Below the pieces are notes generated by a model. It worked only from the letters and a program-made list of their open reading frames with translations. It made no database searches and was not told the DNA's origin. 64,000 nt of DNA, from the NCBI GenBank assembly GCA_022393335.1, contig JAJEKB010001194.1, forward strand, positions 181,855 through 245,854, read 5' to 3'. This DNA is from Macrotrachela quadricornifera (taxonomy: Eukaryota > Rotifera > Eurotatoria > Philodinida > Philodinidae). Shown piece by piece: positions 25,069-37,464 of the stretch (its first letter is position 1; each line of letters starts with the position of its first letter). The position numbers were made by a program, and so were the translations under genes.

Positions 25069-26441
25069 TTCATAATATATATTTGTTATCTTATAATAAA
25101 ATCATTGAAAAAAAGAAAACTGAATATCTGTTTATTTTTTTTCATACTGTGAAAGTCACATATTTTTGAAGAAAATGATGAATATAAGTTATTAGGTGAA
25201 GTTTTCCGGCTGCTTTCACTTTTCTGTTTTTTACAGACAGATATTAAAATATGTACGACAAAAATCATATAATTCAGATTTATTCATGATATTTATTTTA
25301 AAATATATACTGAATGAGATGTATTGTGCTACATAAATTTTGAAATATTATTTATTACATATAATAACTATTTCTAATAAAATATCTCTTAGTATATATG
25401 AAGTATGTGCATGTCATATTTTAACACTGAAAAAAACTGTGCTGACAAACTTTTTTTTTTCTATATAATGATGTATATCAATTTACGCATATTTTGCTTT
25501 CGAGATAGATTTAAAATTAAATTCAAATATTGATATACAAAACAAAAAATTTGTTATATGAGAACTTATTTTTGAATCAGATATATTATAACAAAAGAAA
25601 AGTTTTGATTCTCTTTATTCTTATATTTTATATAGGTATTTTAAAATTATTTGATATTCATAATTTTAATAAATTTAATAAAAAATCTAAAGAATTTTTT
25701 TCTACTATTATCTATTTTGTTGCTATGAACAAAGTTATATAGAAACATAAAACAAGTAAGTAGCTTAAGATACAAAAAAAAGAAATTCATCATTATCGTT
25801 ACTGGGCGACGAGTATGAGCTTGTTACTGTTATTGAAAAGAAAAAGAAGTCTGGTAACGACGGCAAGATATTTTTTTAGAGAAATATCTATAGAAAGAAT
25901 AGTGGTAAAAAAAGAAGAAAGAAAGGAAAATTCTCCCGCTTTTTTATCGTAAATGAAAGATAATGACGGTCCGTATAGTTAAGGAGAGAAGCAAAAAAAA
26001 TTTAAGAGAAAACTCATATATGAGTTATGAAAAACTCTTTCATTGTTATTTCTGACGTTGTCATGTTTCTTCAGTATCGGACCAATACATTTTATAACAT
26101 GTAAAGAACGCAAAATAATGTAAGTTACTCATATTAAATGAATTATTGAATAACTTTTGTTACAAGGGAACTATAAGACAAATGTGAGAATAATTATTTA
26201 TTATGAACTTACAAGATTTTACTTTTAAAGAATATTTATGTATATAAAGGGTAAATTAAATAAAATACAAATTTTATTTTTCATTTGTTTTTTTTTTTAT
26301 ATTAATAAGAAAAATCGTTTGTAAATCGATAAGTAGTGTAATCGATGTATACTTGATGAAAAGGAAATAAGTACTTAATCTAAAATGAGTTATTGTTATT
26401 TATATCATATTTTAGAAGTTTTTATAATCAATAGAAATATT
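25069..26441. other. Intergenic between convergent genes
   Basis: 1.37 kb of AT-rich sequence between two gene 3' ends. A few short open frames (for example 25530-25742) have simple AT-driven composition and no recognisable product. Confidence 0.45.
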
Positions 26442-27483
26442 TTATTGAATATGAACAAAAGAATTACAAAATGTATTGTAAGGAATTTTCATAGCAATCA
26501 ATAACGATTGTTGATGTAATATTGACTGTCGTTGTTTTGTTGAAATTTTATCTTGTAAAAATTCATTAATAGATTGATCGATTTTTACACCAAGTAATAA
26601 CGATATTTTTTTAATACTGTATAAAATTTGATTGAGATTAATATTATCAGCAATTAATTGTGATTGAGATAATGGAATACGATTTTGTATAGTTGAATAA
26701 TAAGTTGGATCAATATAGATATGACAAAGAGATATTTCATGTTGATTTTTATTCATTGAAATTATTAAATCATTAATGGAATTAAATATATGAATATGAT
26801 CATTGTTAGTGATTAATTCACGTAATTGTTCAATTGTCATATTTGAGAGATTTTTATTGAATTTAATTGTTCGAAGAAATATAATAAGAGATTGACGATT
26901 ATTCCAATCAAGTAAAATATATAGATGTTTATTGTATCTAGATTTTGTTGTTTTATAATTTGTACATTCATTAGAAAATGAAAAATCGATTAAACGTGAG
27001 TTAAAATGTACATGTCGTTCATAAATAGAATTTTTTGATGTTTTGTCTATAATAAATAATTATTATAATATTTTATGAGTAAAATATTTATTGATATAAG
27101 TATTAGTAAATACCTGTTGATGTTGTTTCTTTTTGTAAATTAATCCACCATTGACCTAGTCCATCTGTACATGAGCATTCAGTGATATATAAATGACATT
27201 TTAAACAATACATTGGTGGAATATTCGGATGATTATTTTTAATATTGAAATGATGTTTATCGGATTGATAGATTTTCTTTTTTTGATTATTATGAGTTGA
27301 CGTTGATAATTCGTGTTTGAATAAAGATTCATTGTGTGAGATATTAGAAATAGATTTACTAAAACATTGTTTAGATATATAAGTCATATTATATGGAATT
27401 TGATATTTTTGTCGGATAAGATGTTGTTCTTTTTGCCATCGATATCGAATTTTATGTAAACATTCATAATCATTATGTGTCAT
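26442..27483 (-). CDS. Unknown 324-residue protein with a Cys cluster
   Basis: Two exons on the minus strand, 27483-27114 and 27046-26442, join in frame (TSTG|DKTS region) to 324 residues. The first exon encodes a basic segment (YRWQKEQHLIRQKYQIPYN) and a cysteine group, MYCLKCHLYITECSC, that could bind zinc. The second exon encodes a helical Leu/Ile-rich region with HLYILLDWNNRQSLIIFLR and YSIKKISLLLGVKIDQSI. No family recognised and no membrane span. The gene is divergent from the LY(S/T)xVG repeat gene with only 95 bases between start codons, so the two are probably co-expressed. Confidence 0.75.
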
Positions 27484-27578
27484 GTCTATGTATGTCTTTT
27501 AACTAACTGGATAATTAGATAACAACAAGAAGCTAATGTTTTTTCTTAGTTTCTTTTTATATGATTTAATTTAAAATA
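27484..27578. promoter_or_regulatory. 95-base divergent promoter region
   Basis: It separates the start codons of two divergent genes (minus ATG at 27483, plus ATG at 27579). On the plus side a TTTTCTTAG acceptor-like site lies about 30 bases before the ATG. No specific promoter motif was assigned. Confidence 0.55.
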
Positions 27579-29573
27579 ATGGAGGCCGAACAAGTAAAAA
27601 TGTACCAAATCTCTAAACTAGAACAACCAAATAATAATGGTTAGTAAAATTATTTATCATTTCTTTTTCTTGATTAATTTTTGTTATAATAGATAATGTG
27701 GTACTTCGAGCTCTTGTTGGCAATCCAACTCGACATAAACCATTGGTACACCATCCACCACCATCATCAGCTACATCTCAAGAAACAATACCAGCAACAA
27801 TGTACACATTGGAAACTCGATATCGATCAATTCCACCAAAAGCATTACCTAATTCATCAGAAACCACACTTTACCATATTGATTCTAAAAAAGGAGAACA
27901 GCCTTTGGCATCGAGTCCACCAATTATGAAAGAAGGTATCTCATTGTCTATTTTAATTTATACAAAAAAATTATTTATTTTGTGAATATTAGAACGAGAT
28001 ACGCCAGTGCCTGTCGAAAGAGAAGCACCAAATAATGTGGAAGATATGCAAGAATCTGCTCCGATTATTTTTCTCGAACCTAAAATTATCTCACAACCGA
28101 TTCTTTATAGTATTGTTGGAGCAAAAAGGGTTCCTATTCAAAAGGATCAACCAATTGCAATTAATAAAGAAATACCTTCGCCTCTACTCTATTCAATAAC
28201 TGGTCACATTCATCAGCCGACTACAAATATGACTGAAAATGCTTTAAATGTTGAAACACCAGTTATTGATAAATCTCCTATTCTTTACTCTTTGGTTGGT
28301 GGTCCACGTCTTCAGGTACACTTTCAAGAACCAAATAAACAAGTGCTATCACTATCTGAACAACCTGCACCAAGTCTATATTCAGTTGTTGGTAGTCCAA
28401 CACTTACACCACATATTACACAAACAAATGCACCCAATCTACCTTTGTCACAATCAGTAAAAGTTAGTTCAGTTGAACAAGCACCAATTTTATATACAAT
28501 TGTCGGTGAAACACAAGTGCCAGCTAATATATCAAACGAAACTAGTTTACCACCAGCACCTGTTAAAAAACAAGGAAATGATGTTATTAAGAAAAGAGTA
28601 ATCGGTGATTCGAATATTTCTCAATTAACGACAGTTCCTCACAAAACTCAACCATTAGAACCACAACAAAAAACTTTAACACCTGCACTGTATACATTAG
28701 TAGGCAAACCAAGTTCAGCACCACACGAAAATACTAATACTCGATTAAAGTATTAGATATCATGTTTAATTTGATAATTATTTTATTTCATATTCTCTTT
28801 TATTAATTTAGACAACCTGTACGAAGAAAGACACCACCACCATCTATAATGCCTACTAGACATATTAGTCGTAGTGTTGAACGTCAACCACCATCGGAAC
28901 TAGTAACTAAAGCAGTTACTCCTATTCCCCCAATAAAAACTAAACGTCACGCAAAATCAAGAGGTCTATTTCAAATATAAAATTAACTTTTAGATGAAAG
29001 TGTTTCTTATTTATTTTAGAACCAACAATTCCAAAATCAGAAACAATATTTATTCCTCTTTCTGAACGCGAATATTTACCACGTCCTAAACAACCTCGAA
29101 CAATTCCTTCGAATTTAGAGTCTGGACAAATTCATCGTAAACCATTTACTATTGCACAACATGATCCACTTCAACCACCTGATTATATCTCACCTTATGC
29201 CTATCATCCATCTAGACCATATCGTGAACAAACGTATAATCCAATCTCATTACCTATTGTGGCAAGTAATCGTTCTTCACGTAAACCAAGAGTACCACTA
29301 TATGAATCTCGTAATCAAAAATATCCATATGATCCATGGTCACATCATTCTTTAGTAAATATCTTCATCTTTTTTTGTTCTTATACTATTTTAATTTTTT
29401 GTGAATAGGAAAGATATCCCGTTAAGACAAAGGAACCTTCTCGTTTATGGGATTATGAAGATCCAATTCAAACAGATACTGATGATAATGATACGAATGA
29501 CTCAAATTCACAGCGAAGAAAACGATACTATCGAAGAATTCGACCACGCACACCATGGTTACCTGTTTGGTAA
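27579..29573 (+). CDS. Unknown repeat protein with LY(S/T)xVG motifs
   Basis: Six exons, 27579-27639, 27693-27935, 27993-28749, 28812-28963, 29020-29354, 29409-29573, join in frame to 570 residues. Exon 3 encodes a degenerate repeat of about 30-50 residues whose core is a Pro-x-LY-(S/T)-x-(V/T)-G motif: ILYSIVG, LLYSITG, ILYSLVG, SLYSVVG, ILYTIVG, ALYTLVG, with a related LRALVG near the N-terminus. Between cores the sequence is Pro/Gln/Asn-rich and probably disordered. The C-terminal half is basic and Pro/Tyr/Arg-rich, ending RYYRRIRPRTPWLPVW. No signal peptide or membrane segment. I do not recognise the family; repeated short hydrophobic cores in a disordered chain suggest multivalent binding (inference). 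Confidence 0.8.
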
Positions 29574-29856
29574 TCGAACAAATTTTCTCTTCGCTTCTGT
29601 ATTTTCTATAAGCAATTTCATGAAAACAAAAAAAGAAAATCTTCGCAGTTATTAAGCATATTTTTATTAACAATAAATTCTTAAATCATTTATATTCATT
29701 AAAGTTATTTTTCTTTCCAAGTGATACAATTGTTAATTTATTTTCATGACATAATCTTTTTGATCTTTTAAACAAAAAAAATGTATAACTAATGAAGAAA
29801 TATGCATTTTTCTTTTAACTTTTAAAACTAATTGTTACATTATAATCTGTATCAAG
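29574..29856. other. 3' flank of the repeat-protein gene
   Basis: AT-rich sequence with AATAAA at about 29671, a likely polyadenylation signal. Nothing else seen. Confidence 0.45.
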
Positions 29857-30008
29857 TCATTGAATTAAATCTTGAATTTCTTGTTCAGCAAATCCTAATG
29901 ATGTGTCAAGCATTCGTTGCATTGATAAATAATATTTTCTAAATTCTTTTCGATTTTATTCGTGAATACGAATAAACATTGTATAATCATGTATATCAAT
30001 TTGATTAT
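29857..30008 (-). pseudogene. Exon-like fragment with an internal stop
   Basis: On the minus strand an acceptor-like ..AACTAG is followed by a frame reading DNQIDIHDYTMFIRIHE, then a TAA stop, then NRKEFRKYYLSMQRMLDTSL, GFAEQEIQDLIQ and a TGA. Codon use and composition resemble the real genes nearby more than the surrounding AT noise, so this is probably the decayed last exon of a lost gene. No family recognised. A sequencing error in place of the stop cannot be excluded. Confidence 0.35.
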
Positions 30009-32527
30009 CTAGTTGTTAATATATGTAAAATTTATTTGAAACATTTTTTTAATGTTTTACCAATGACTTAGTATAGAGGATAAATACATTTATTTTAATT
30101 TTTTTTCGACGTATATGATTGATTTTATTATCTATACGAGAAATAATAGAATAAAATATTCCTATAATAAAATTGTCGTTATAAACTATAAGAAACTCAT
30201 AAATGATAGCAATTTATTTTAAATAAATAACGATATATATTTTAATGTAATTTCAGTTGACAACGAAAACATCGATTCACATATGTCAAATACAGAAATA
30301 TGACGTATTGCTTATATATGAATAAAGCTTGATGAATTTATAGATAATCGTAGGCGAAGATCTTTCCGTGTCAAAAGCATAAAAGATGATTTGTAATTGT
30401 GTATAAGATTTATTTATTAATGATGTCATAAAATTGAAAAGAATGATCCGGATTTTCATAATAAAAACTACTTTTCTGCTTTATAATCTCAGAAAAAAAT
30501 GAAACTAATTCTCGATAAATTATGTTTTTTTATTCACTATTAAGAATTAAAAGTGTGAATGTCATTACCTATGTGACATGAATAAGTATTCTAAAACATT
30601 ATTTAAAAACAAATATCTTTTGAAGTATGCTTACAGTAACACACAATTTATTTCAAAATTATTGTTCAATTTTACTTCTTTTCAGCACGATAAATATAGT
30701 TTTCAAAATAAGTAATATATTTATTAAACATAGAATAAAATTGACCATATTTTAAACATCTATCATTTTAATCATTTTATGTACGTCATTCAAAAATATT
30801 CCTCCATAAAACTTCTAGAGTATATCATTCAGATGAATGAATGTTATTAAACGCGCATTACGTCCAATCTATTTGAAAGCTTTTATAACAATCATAATCA
30901 TTGATGCATGATTATTTTACATTGAGAGTATTGTTCTTTCTAATTGTATATTTCAATTAGACAGCATAATGGAACATTTAATTTATGTTTAATTTTATAT
31001 ATGGTTTGAGCAAAAGTGAAAAAGTGATATTCTCATTCTGTACCTTAATCTTTGATTTTAGTTTACATAAACGAATATTCTATATTTTGTCCGAAGGAAG
31101 TGCATACAATATATCATAATTGAATCCGTAATAATAGTACAAGTTCGTTAGTAGGTTTAATAAATTTACTAGTAACTTTAAAAAAATGATTATTGTTAAT
31201 ATTTCGTAATTTCTAATGATGAAATAAAAATTTAATATGTAACTGAGAACATATGTTTCAATGATAAAAATGATCTGTTTCGTTCTAAAATGAAATTGAT
31301 ATCAATAATTAAAAACACTGATTCAGATTTTAGATTTTTTGTTACAAATATCTACTATCAAATGACATGCAGAGCAACATAAACCTTATTCAAATAAAAA
31401 TAAAATTGTTACATATGAAAAATTATTGTATAAATTCGAATAAATATTGTAATAATTTGTTGAACCAAGTTCCATCTAAATTTGTCAAGGTATGTTAATT
31501 TCTCGAATTAAAAAATAATGCAAAGCGTAAAATATCGATCAGGAACAGCTCGAAAAAAATATTTTCAAGGTCCAACCTCACTAAATTAATCTTTAAAATG
31601 ATCTTCTTTCATTGATATTATTGATTGCATAAGTACTGTTGCCTGATGAATCTTTTTATTTCATCTCTTTACACTTTTCATTTTTAAATTCAATCCTTCT
31701 TTTTTTTCTCCCTTCATATAAATAGGTATGAACGCCGATGAAAAAAATTATTTTCATTACAAAAAAATAAGCATTAGTTTATCAGACAATTTCCTAAGAT
31801 TTCGATCGAATTCATTATAAGTAATCAAAGAAAACTTTGAGTAGTCATCGGCTCTAAAGTTTACTAATGTTATCGAATAAAACAATATTGTCGACATATT
31901 TGCATAAATCTTTGTAATTAAAATAGAGGAAATGATAAGTCAAAAATATAAACCATACGAATGATTTCTGAATCGATTCGGATTTTCTTATAATTCTAAT
32001 TTATTTTAGCTTTCATCTTTATCAGTTTTTCTATTACGATAGAGCAGTATAATGCCACTATATTTGTTTTTTACATAGGTATAATTGTAACGTTCAAACT
32101 CTGTTTTTCTTGATCTATTTTCGTAATAATAAACAATGTATATTGATCTTCTAAACTTTTTTTTGTGTCAAACTTTTTCCTATTTTTCAATGTTTATTAC
32201 CTGAATAATTCAAAAGTATTCTATAATCTACATATATTTTTTATTATTGGACGGGAAATACTTTATGACATATGTATAAAATATTTTTCTTCTATCTTAA
32301 ATTTGATTACTATAAATACGAGATTTCAAAATACCTATAAAATTCATATTGAGTTCTAATTAATCTAATATGAAAAATAAAACGACAGTATTCATTTAAC
32401 AAAAGTTTCTATGTTATACTTTTGAATCTTGAATAAAAACAGAATTAAACATGCCGTTTAGATAATAAGATATGGTTGATAGGTTTTTATGTTTAACCAA
32501 TAAAAAACATATATATATATATATATA
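30009..32527. other. Intergenic, AT-rich, no gene seen
   Basis: 2.5 kb with no gene-like frame. An AT dinucleotide run (about 32507-32529) abuts the stop codon of the YRDC-like gene. Confidence 0.45.
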
Positions 32528-33190
32528 TTACAAAACATTCGATTGTTCTTGTAAATGACATTTCTCTTTTAAATATTTTACAATACGTTCATAATCAATT
32601 CCTTCACGTTGTACATAAAAATAACCTTTTTGTGATAAATCAACAATAGTCGATCCACGTCGATCATTTGATGCTAATAGACCACCATCAACAACTAAAT
32701 CGACTTGTGACCATAACGATTTAAATTCTTCAATACAAACTGAACTTGGCTCATTGGATATATTAGCACTAGTTAATGCTATTGGTTGTTTTAAACGTTG
32801 AGCTAATTCAATCATAAATTTACAATTTGGTATACGAATAGCCACATTATTTACATTTGGATTAAAATAAGAAGGTAATAATGATTGTCGTTCAAACATA
32901 AGTGTCACTGGACCAGGAAGAAGATCACCACTATCTAATTGTTCTTTAGATAAAGTCGGTTTTGACCAAGTAAATACATCATCAACATAACCTACAGCCA
33001 TTGCTAATGGTTTAGTAAATGATCGACCTTTAATCTCATATATTCGACGAACAGCTTGTTCACTGTTAGCTAAAGAAGCAAGACCATAAATTGTATCGGT
33101 TGGTACAGCAATGACACCATCATTTTTTAAAATTGTAATACACCGATCTATGAGATCGGTTTCATTTACTGATACTACATTAGGTAACAT
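32528..33190 (-). CDS. YRDC: Threonylcarbamoyl-AMP synthase (YRDC/Sua5 family)
   Basis: A single exon of 220 residues. It matches the YrdC/Sua5 fold throughout: GVIAVPTDTIYGLA at residues 25-38, the IYEIKGRSFTKPLAMAV segment with the nucleotide-binding Lys/Arg, LLPGPVTLMF, VAIRIPN, IALTSANIS, then GSTIVDLS near the end. The family makes threonylcarbamoyl-AMP from threonine, bicarbonate and ATP, the first step of t6A37 tRNA modification. It is shorter than human YRDC (279) and begins directly at the domain, so no clear mitochondrial presequence is seen. The C-terminal Sua5 extension is absent, as in animal YRDC. The start at 33190 is the first Met of the frame. The gene is isolated by more than 2.5 kb on either side. 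Confidence 0.95.
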   Translation of the reverse strand: MLPNVVSVNETDLIDRCITILKNDGVIAVPTDTIYGLASLANSEQAVRRIYEIKGRSFTKPLAMAVGYVDDVFTWSKPTLSKEQLDSGDLLPGPVTLMFERQSLLPSYFNPNVNNVAIRIPNCKFMIELAQRLKQPIALTSANISNEPSSVCIEEFKSLWSQVDLVVDGGLLASNDRRGSTIVDLSQKGYFYVQREGIDYERIVKYLKEKCHLQEQSNVL

Positions 33191-36100
33191 GATTTTGTTT
33201 GAATGAAAGAAATAATAAGATGAAATATGATTGAGAATTCGAAGAAAATATACACAAAACCATGAAATTATATAAATTATAAGAATATTTACTTATGATG
33301 CAATGTTGAAATACCATGTTGCAATAAAATATTTATTTACATCAGACTAATTTCACAAGTTAACGTAAGAAGAAGAATGTTGATTCTTCAATATAGTAAT
33401 CAATATATTTTATATGTAACTGGACATTTATTTATTTTTCTGTACTTTTTACTTACTTAATCTATCCAATACCTCAATAAAATAAAACTTTTTCTAGGGG
33501 TCGCTCTTGCATGATGACAACATGCTGATAAGAAGTATGATTTAATTTCGCTTTTATCTATATTATTGGAGGTCAACGAAGATATAACTATCAAGTTTGT
33601 TATTTTCATTAAAACAATACTTGGAAAAGAAATTCTTTACAAAGTATATTATATACCAAATAAATACGAGGAAATCAAAGATAAGCAATTATTGAAAATC
33701 TTGAGAAAAAAAATATATCAAATAGATCAGGTAGATAAATATTGAAGTAGTCAACATAGTCAGTTTTTTATCAGATAATCCAAAAAACTATCTCACAATT
33801 ACAAACTTATACGTCAAAACAATTTCAAATATCTATTTATTTTATCTATCATTGAATTTTATCCAATATATTTTTTCATGTCCTACAATATTAATCATAT
33901 CTGCTGCATAACAGATAATTTCGATAAAGCATTTCTAAACTATCTTGATGACCTTCATAATACCAATGAAAGCATAAAAGTAGATTATAACCATACTTTC
34001 CGATTATCAAACTCATGTCATATAATCATTAATGTTTTTCTGAAGTATTTCATTAACTAAATATATTTGTTATCAATCATATACTCTGATATGTCTGAAT
34101 AGATAATTTTTATAGAAATCGTATATATATTTTTTTCTAATAAAATAATTTATTAAAAATTAAATAAGATTAATTATTCATTAGTAAATTGTACAAATTT
34201 ACTATTACTTTAATATCTCTTTCAACGTTCAATTAAATCATGAAATTCTTTATTAAAAATTAATTCGATCAAATAGTTTTATTGAATAAATGACATATAA
34301 ATAAATTTTATTTCTATTACTACTTTTTTTTCTTCATATCTTTTGTATACGTGTAAGGTTCTTAAATAACTACAATGTTTTATAACAATCAGAAAACTAA
34401 TTTGAACTTTTTTTTCTCTATTCAATATATTATAATAAAGAACATAATAATATACTAAGACGTCTTATGAAATTCATTACTATCCAAGCGTGTTATATGA
34501 TATAAATTGAAAAATGCTGTATGAATTGATATCTCGTGCTCTTTCTTTGTTTTCTTTTGATGTTTATAATGTATATAAATAAAAAAGGTCAATGTCTATC
34601 TCATCATCACTAAAAAATAGTGAGGTTATCTCATACTGAGTATATAAATGACTATCACATTGTTGATAAATATAGACGATGCATAGACTGATACCTCTAT
34701 TGTTCATTTCTTATTATACAATCATCAACCAACTTACTAATTAGAAGTGAAAAGAGCTTTGTTGCATTTCCAGATAAATAAAAGAAAAAAAAAAGGTGTC
34801 AGTTTGATGAAATAAGATTACTAAAAGAGAAGAAAGAAGATTTTTTCTTTTTTCTTTTTATTAGAAAAAGATACTAATAGTAATGATATTTTCTACTTTT
34901 TATCTTCAAGTAAAAAGTATTAGTTTCTACAATTACAAATAGATTGTAGAGCGATGATCATAAAGCATAAAATAAAAATGTCGCCATTTTAAGTTAATGA
35001 ATGAACCCGCAGATTTTTTTCCTTTTTTTTTCTCATTCATTCAATATGAATGTCATTTTTTTTCTATACTGATTGATGATGGTCAACTAAGAACAGCTCA
35101 GACACACGCTATAAATTGTTTCCGATGTCATTGTTAAGACCTTGATCGATCTTTCTCGTCAATATTTGAAGACGATTAGAATATAAACCTATCGAGTTGA
35201 ATTTTTTTTTTCTCGTTTATATTGACATAAACATTGATGTGCATCAGACAAATTGTTCATTCTGGCATATAATCAAAATAGATTTTTGTACTCTCTTCTT
35301 TTTTTTTTCCATCTTTCTGACAATTAAGTAATGTTCGTCGAGTGCATCTCTCTGTTTATCGTTATGTATAAATGCAAAAAGATTTATGATTAAGCCACAA
35401 GATCTTTCGCGTTTCTCTTTTCCTGTCTCTCTCTCTCCCTCTTATTCCTTTCCACATCAGCAATTTCTGGGTAAAAAAAAAGCTTCTCGTTACTACTACT
35501 GCGATAAATGTCAGAACACTGTTGTTGCTTGCATGATGAAGGAAGCAAAGAAAAGCGAATACAAATGTATAAACACATTGTGTGCGCATGCATTCTCGAC
35601 AGCTAAGTCAGCCCGCTGTTCGCCACGATGACATGTTTAATTCTTCTTGCTACGACTGATGTTGCGATCGTCATTCATCGCTTCTGCCGCTCATGATGTC
35701 ATTTGGTCATTAGCTAACAACGATGGATTCTTTTTTTTCTTCATCTATCGTCTTCCATAGCTAGCTGTCGTAGTACTACTTAAAGCATACTCGTTGTCGT
35801 TGATGATGAGGTTATCGTTCGTTGTCGTTCTCAATCCATTTTCTGTTCATATATATATATATATATATACCATTCTTGTGCTATCCTTCCTACTCACGCA
35901 AAACGACAACTCATAGAATAGCAGCGGATGCTGTGGCGGTTGCATGCAGGAAATGCTTTTGAACAACCTATAGAAAAGCCAGTAAAGAGAGATAGATAAA
36001 AAGAAAATTTTAGACTTTGAATCTTTATCGTCGATCTCATTGTAGTTCTATCATTAATATTACTATCGGTGAGTAGATGACTGCCCTTGTATGCAATGAA

Positions 36101-37464
36101 AAGATTAAATCTCTTTTCTTTTTTTTCTTCTTCGTTATGTCTCGACTTACTCTATTTCTAGGTGTGCATCTATAGTAGATACAGAGTAATTGCTAGAACA
36201 CCATAATTTACACATGCACACTGTAATCGGACACTTGTGCACACACAATCATGCATTAAAAGGGTTAGATCTTTTTTTTTCTTTCTGCTTTTAATCATAC
36301 AATCATATTGATTGGAAATTTTCCTTTCAATATATTTTATTTTGATAATAATAACCAAAAAAAAAAATAGAAACGAGAATGACAATAGTTTATGGTAATA
36401 TTGAATTAGGAGAATAGCAAGAAAATCAATGATGTCTATCTATTGGGACTAATTTTTGACATACATATGCCAATAAACACTGGAACGCGTGATGACAGCC
36501 ATTGTCGCCAAGTGTTTGCTGTCAAACAACTAGGCATAGACGTTTGCTCAATTTATACTAGTAAAGGCGGTGAAGCCATTAAGGAGATGAAGACAAAAAA
36601 AAAGAGAGAAAGAGTTCCTGTCTCCATTATTATGACTTCTTTTTTTTTCATTGTTTTAAAAGCAATAAAAACTACTAGTAACAGTCTTCCTCTCATGTCA
36701 TTTATTCTATACCTCGGTCACTTGTTAAGATATATATTATAAGGATTGTATTATGAAATCGTATACTCAGTTCAATATTCAATACGTATAGAAAGCGTAG
36801 GGTGAGTGATCATCCGTATGTTGTATATATATATTTTCATATCAACAATAATAACAGTTGCTCCTTCTCAATTCTTCTGTTTCACCTCGTTCTCTCTTGT
36901 TCGTCGTATCTTAGGGTAACACCGTCATACGCCCTATCGACCGTTCAATATCTTCACTTTCTTTTTTTTTTTTCTTCTATTCTTTAAGGGCATTGTTGGC
37001 TTGATAGAAAAAGTAATGACTGTACGCATATACATATATATAAATATACATATGTAGTGAGAAGAAAGAACAGCCGATGAAAAAATTCTTTTGAACACAG
37101 ACGAGCACTTCTACACAATTCATCGTCTCTGCATACAATCATTGATATAGACCCAAAAAAAGAATAAGAGCTATGAAAACAATTAATTTCTTTTCAACCA
37201 ATTGATTTTTTAATAATACAATCTTTGTTGTCAATAATTTTTCTTAACATGACGAATATAAGGTAGGTCGACTAAGTTAGAATATATTTTAAAGATAGAC
37301 AAGAAACTAATTTAAAATTCGAGTATGATTGATATCATTCATATGTGTGCTAGTGAGATAGAACGTTTTTGACAAGTCTTTTCATCTTGTTCCATTTTTT
37401 CTTCTCTTTCAATGTAATAAGATAGATCATTGTCATTAACATGCTTTTTTCTCTTTTATTTTAG
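33191..37464. other. Long non-coding stretch; probable promoter/leader of the LDLa gene at its right end
   Basis: 4.3 kb. The left part (33.2-35.1 kb) is featureless AT-rich DNA. From about 35.3 to 37.1 kb base composition is more balanced, with CT tracts, an AT run at 35850-35869 and many CGTCGT-like words, suggesting a promoter or long leader intron for the LDLa gene, whose first exon must lie here. Several 60-100 residue open frames (for example 35386-35631, 36443-36742) lack family signals or good splice sites, and none was accepted as the signal-peptide exon. Confidence 0.4.

Noticed and set aside
33878..34060. 60-residue plus-strand open frame
   Set aside because: AT-driven composition, no splice context and no recognisable motif; not supported as a gene.
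35386..35631. 81-residue open frame with a CDKC and CMM/CINTLC cysteine pattern
   Set aside because: Looks zinc-ribbon-like at first, but overlaps other frames of similar length on both strands, lacks acceptor or donor sites in the right phase for the LDLa gene, and its N-terminal part is a CT tract.
36443..36987. Two short plus-strand open frames upstream of the LDLa exons, considered as the signal-peptide exon
   Set aside because: No donor in the required phase and no convincing signal peptide.
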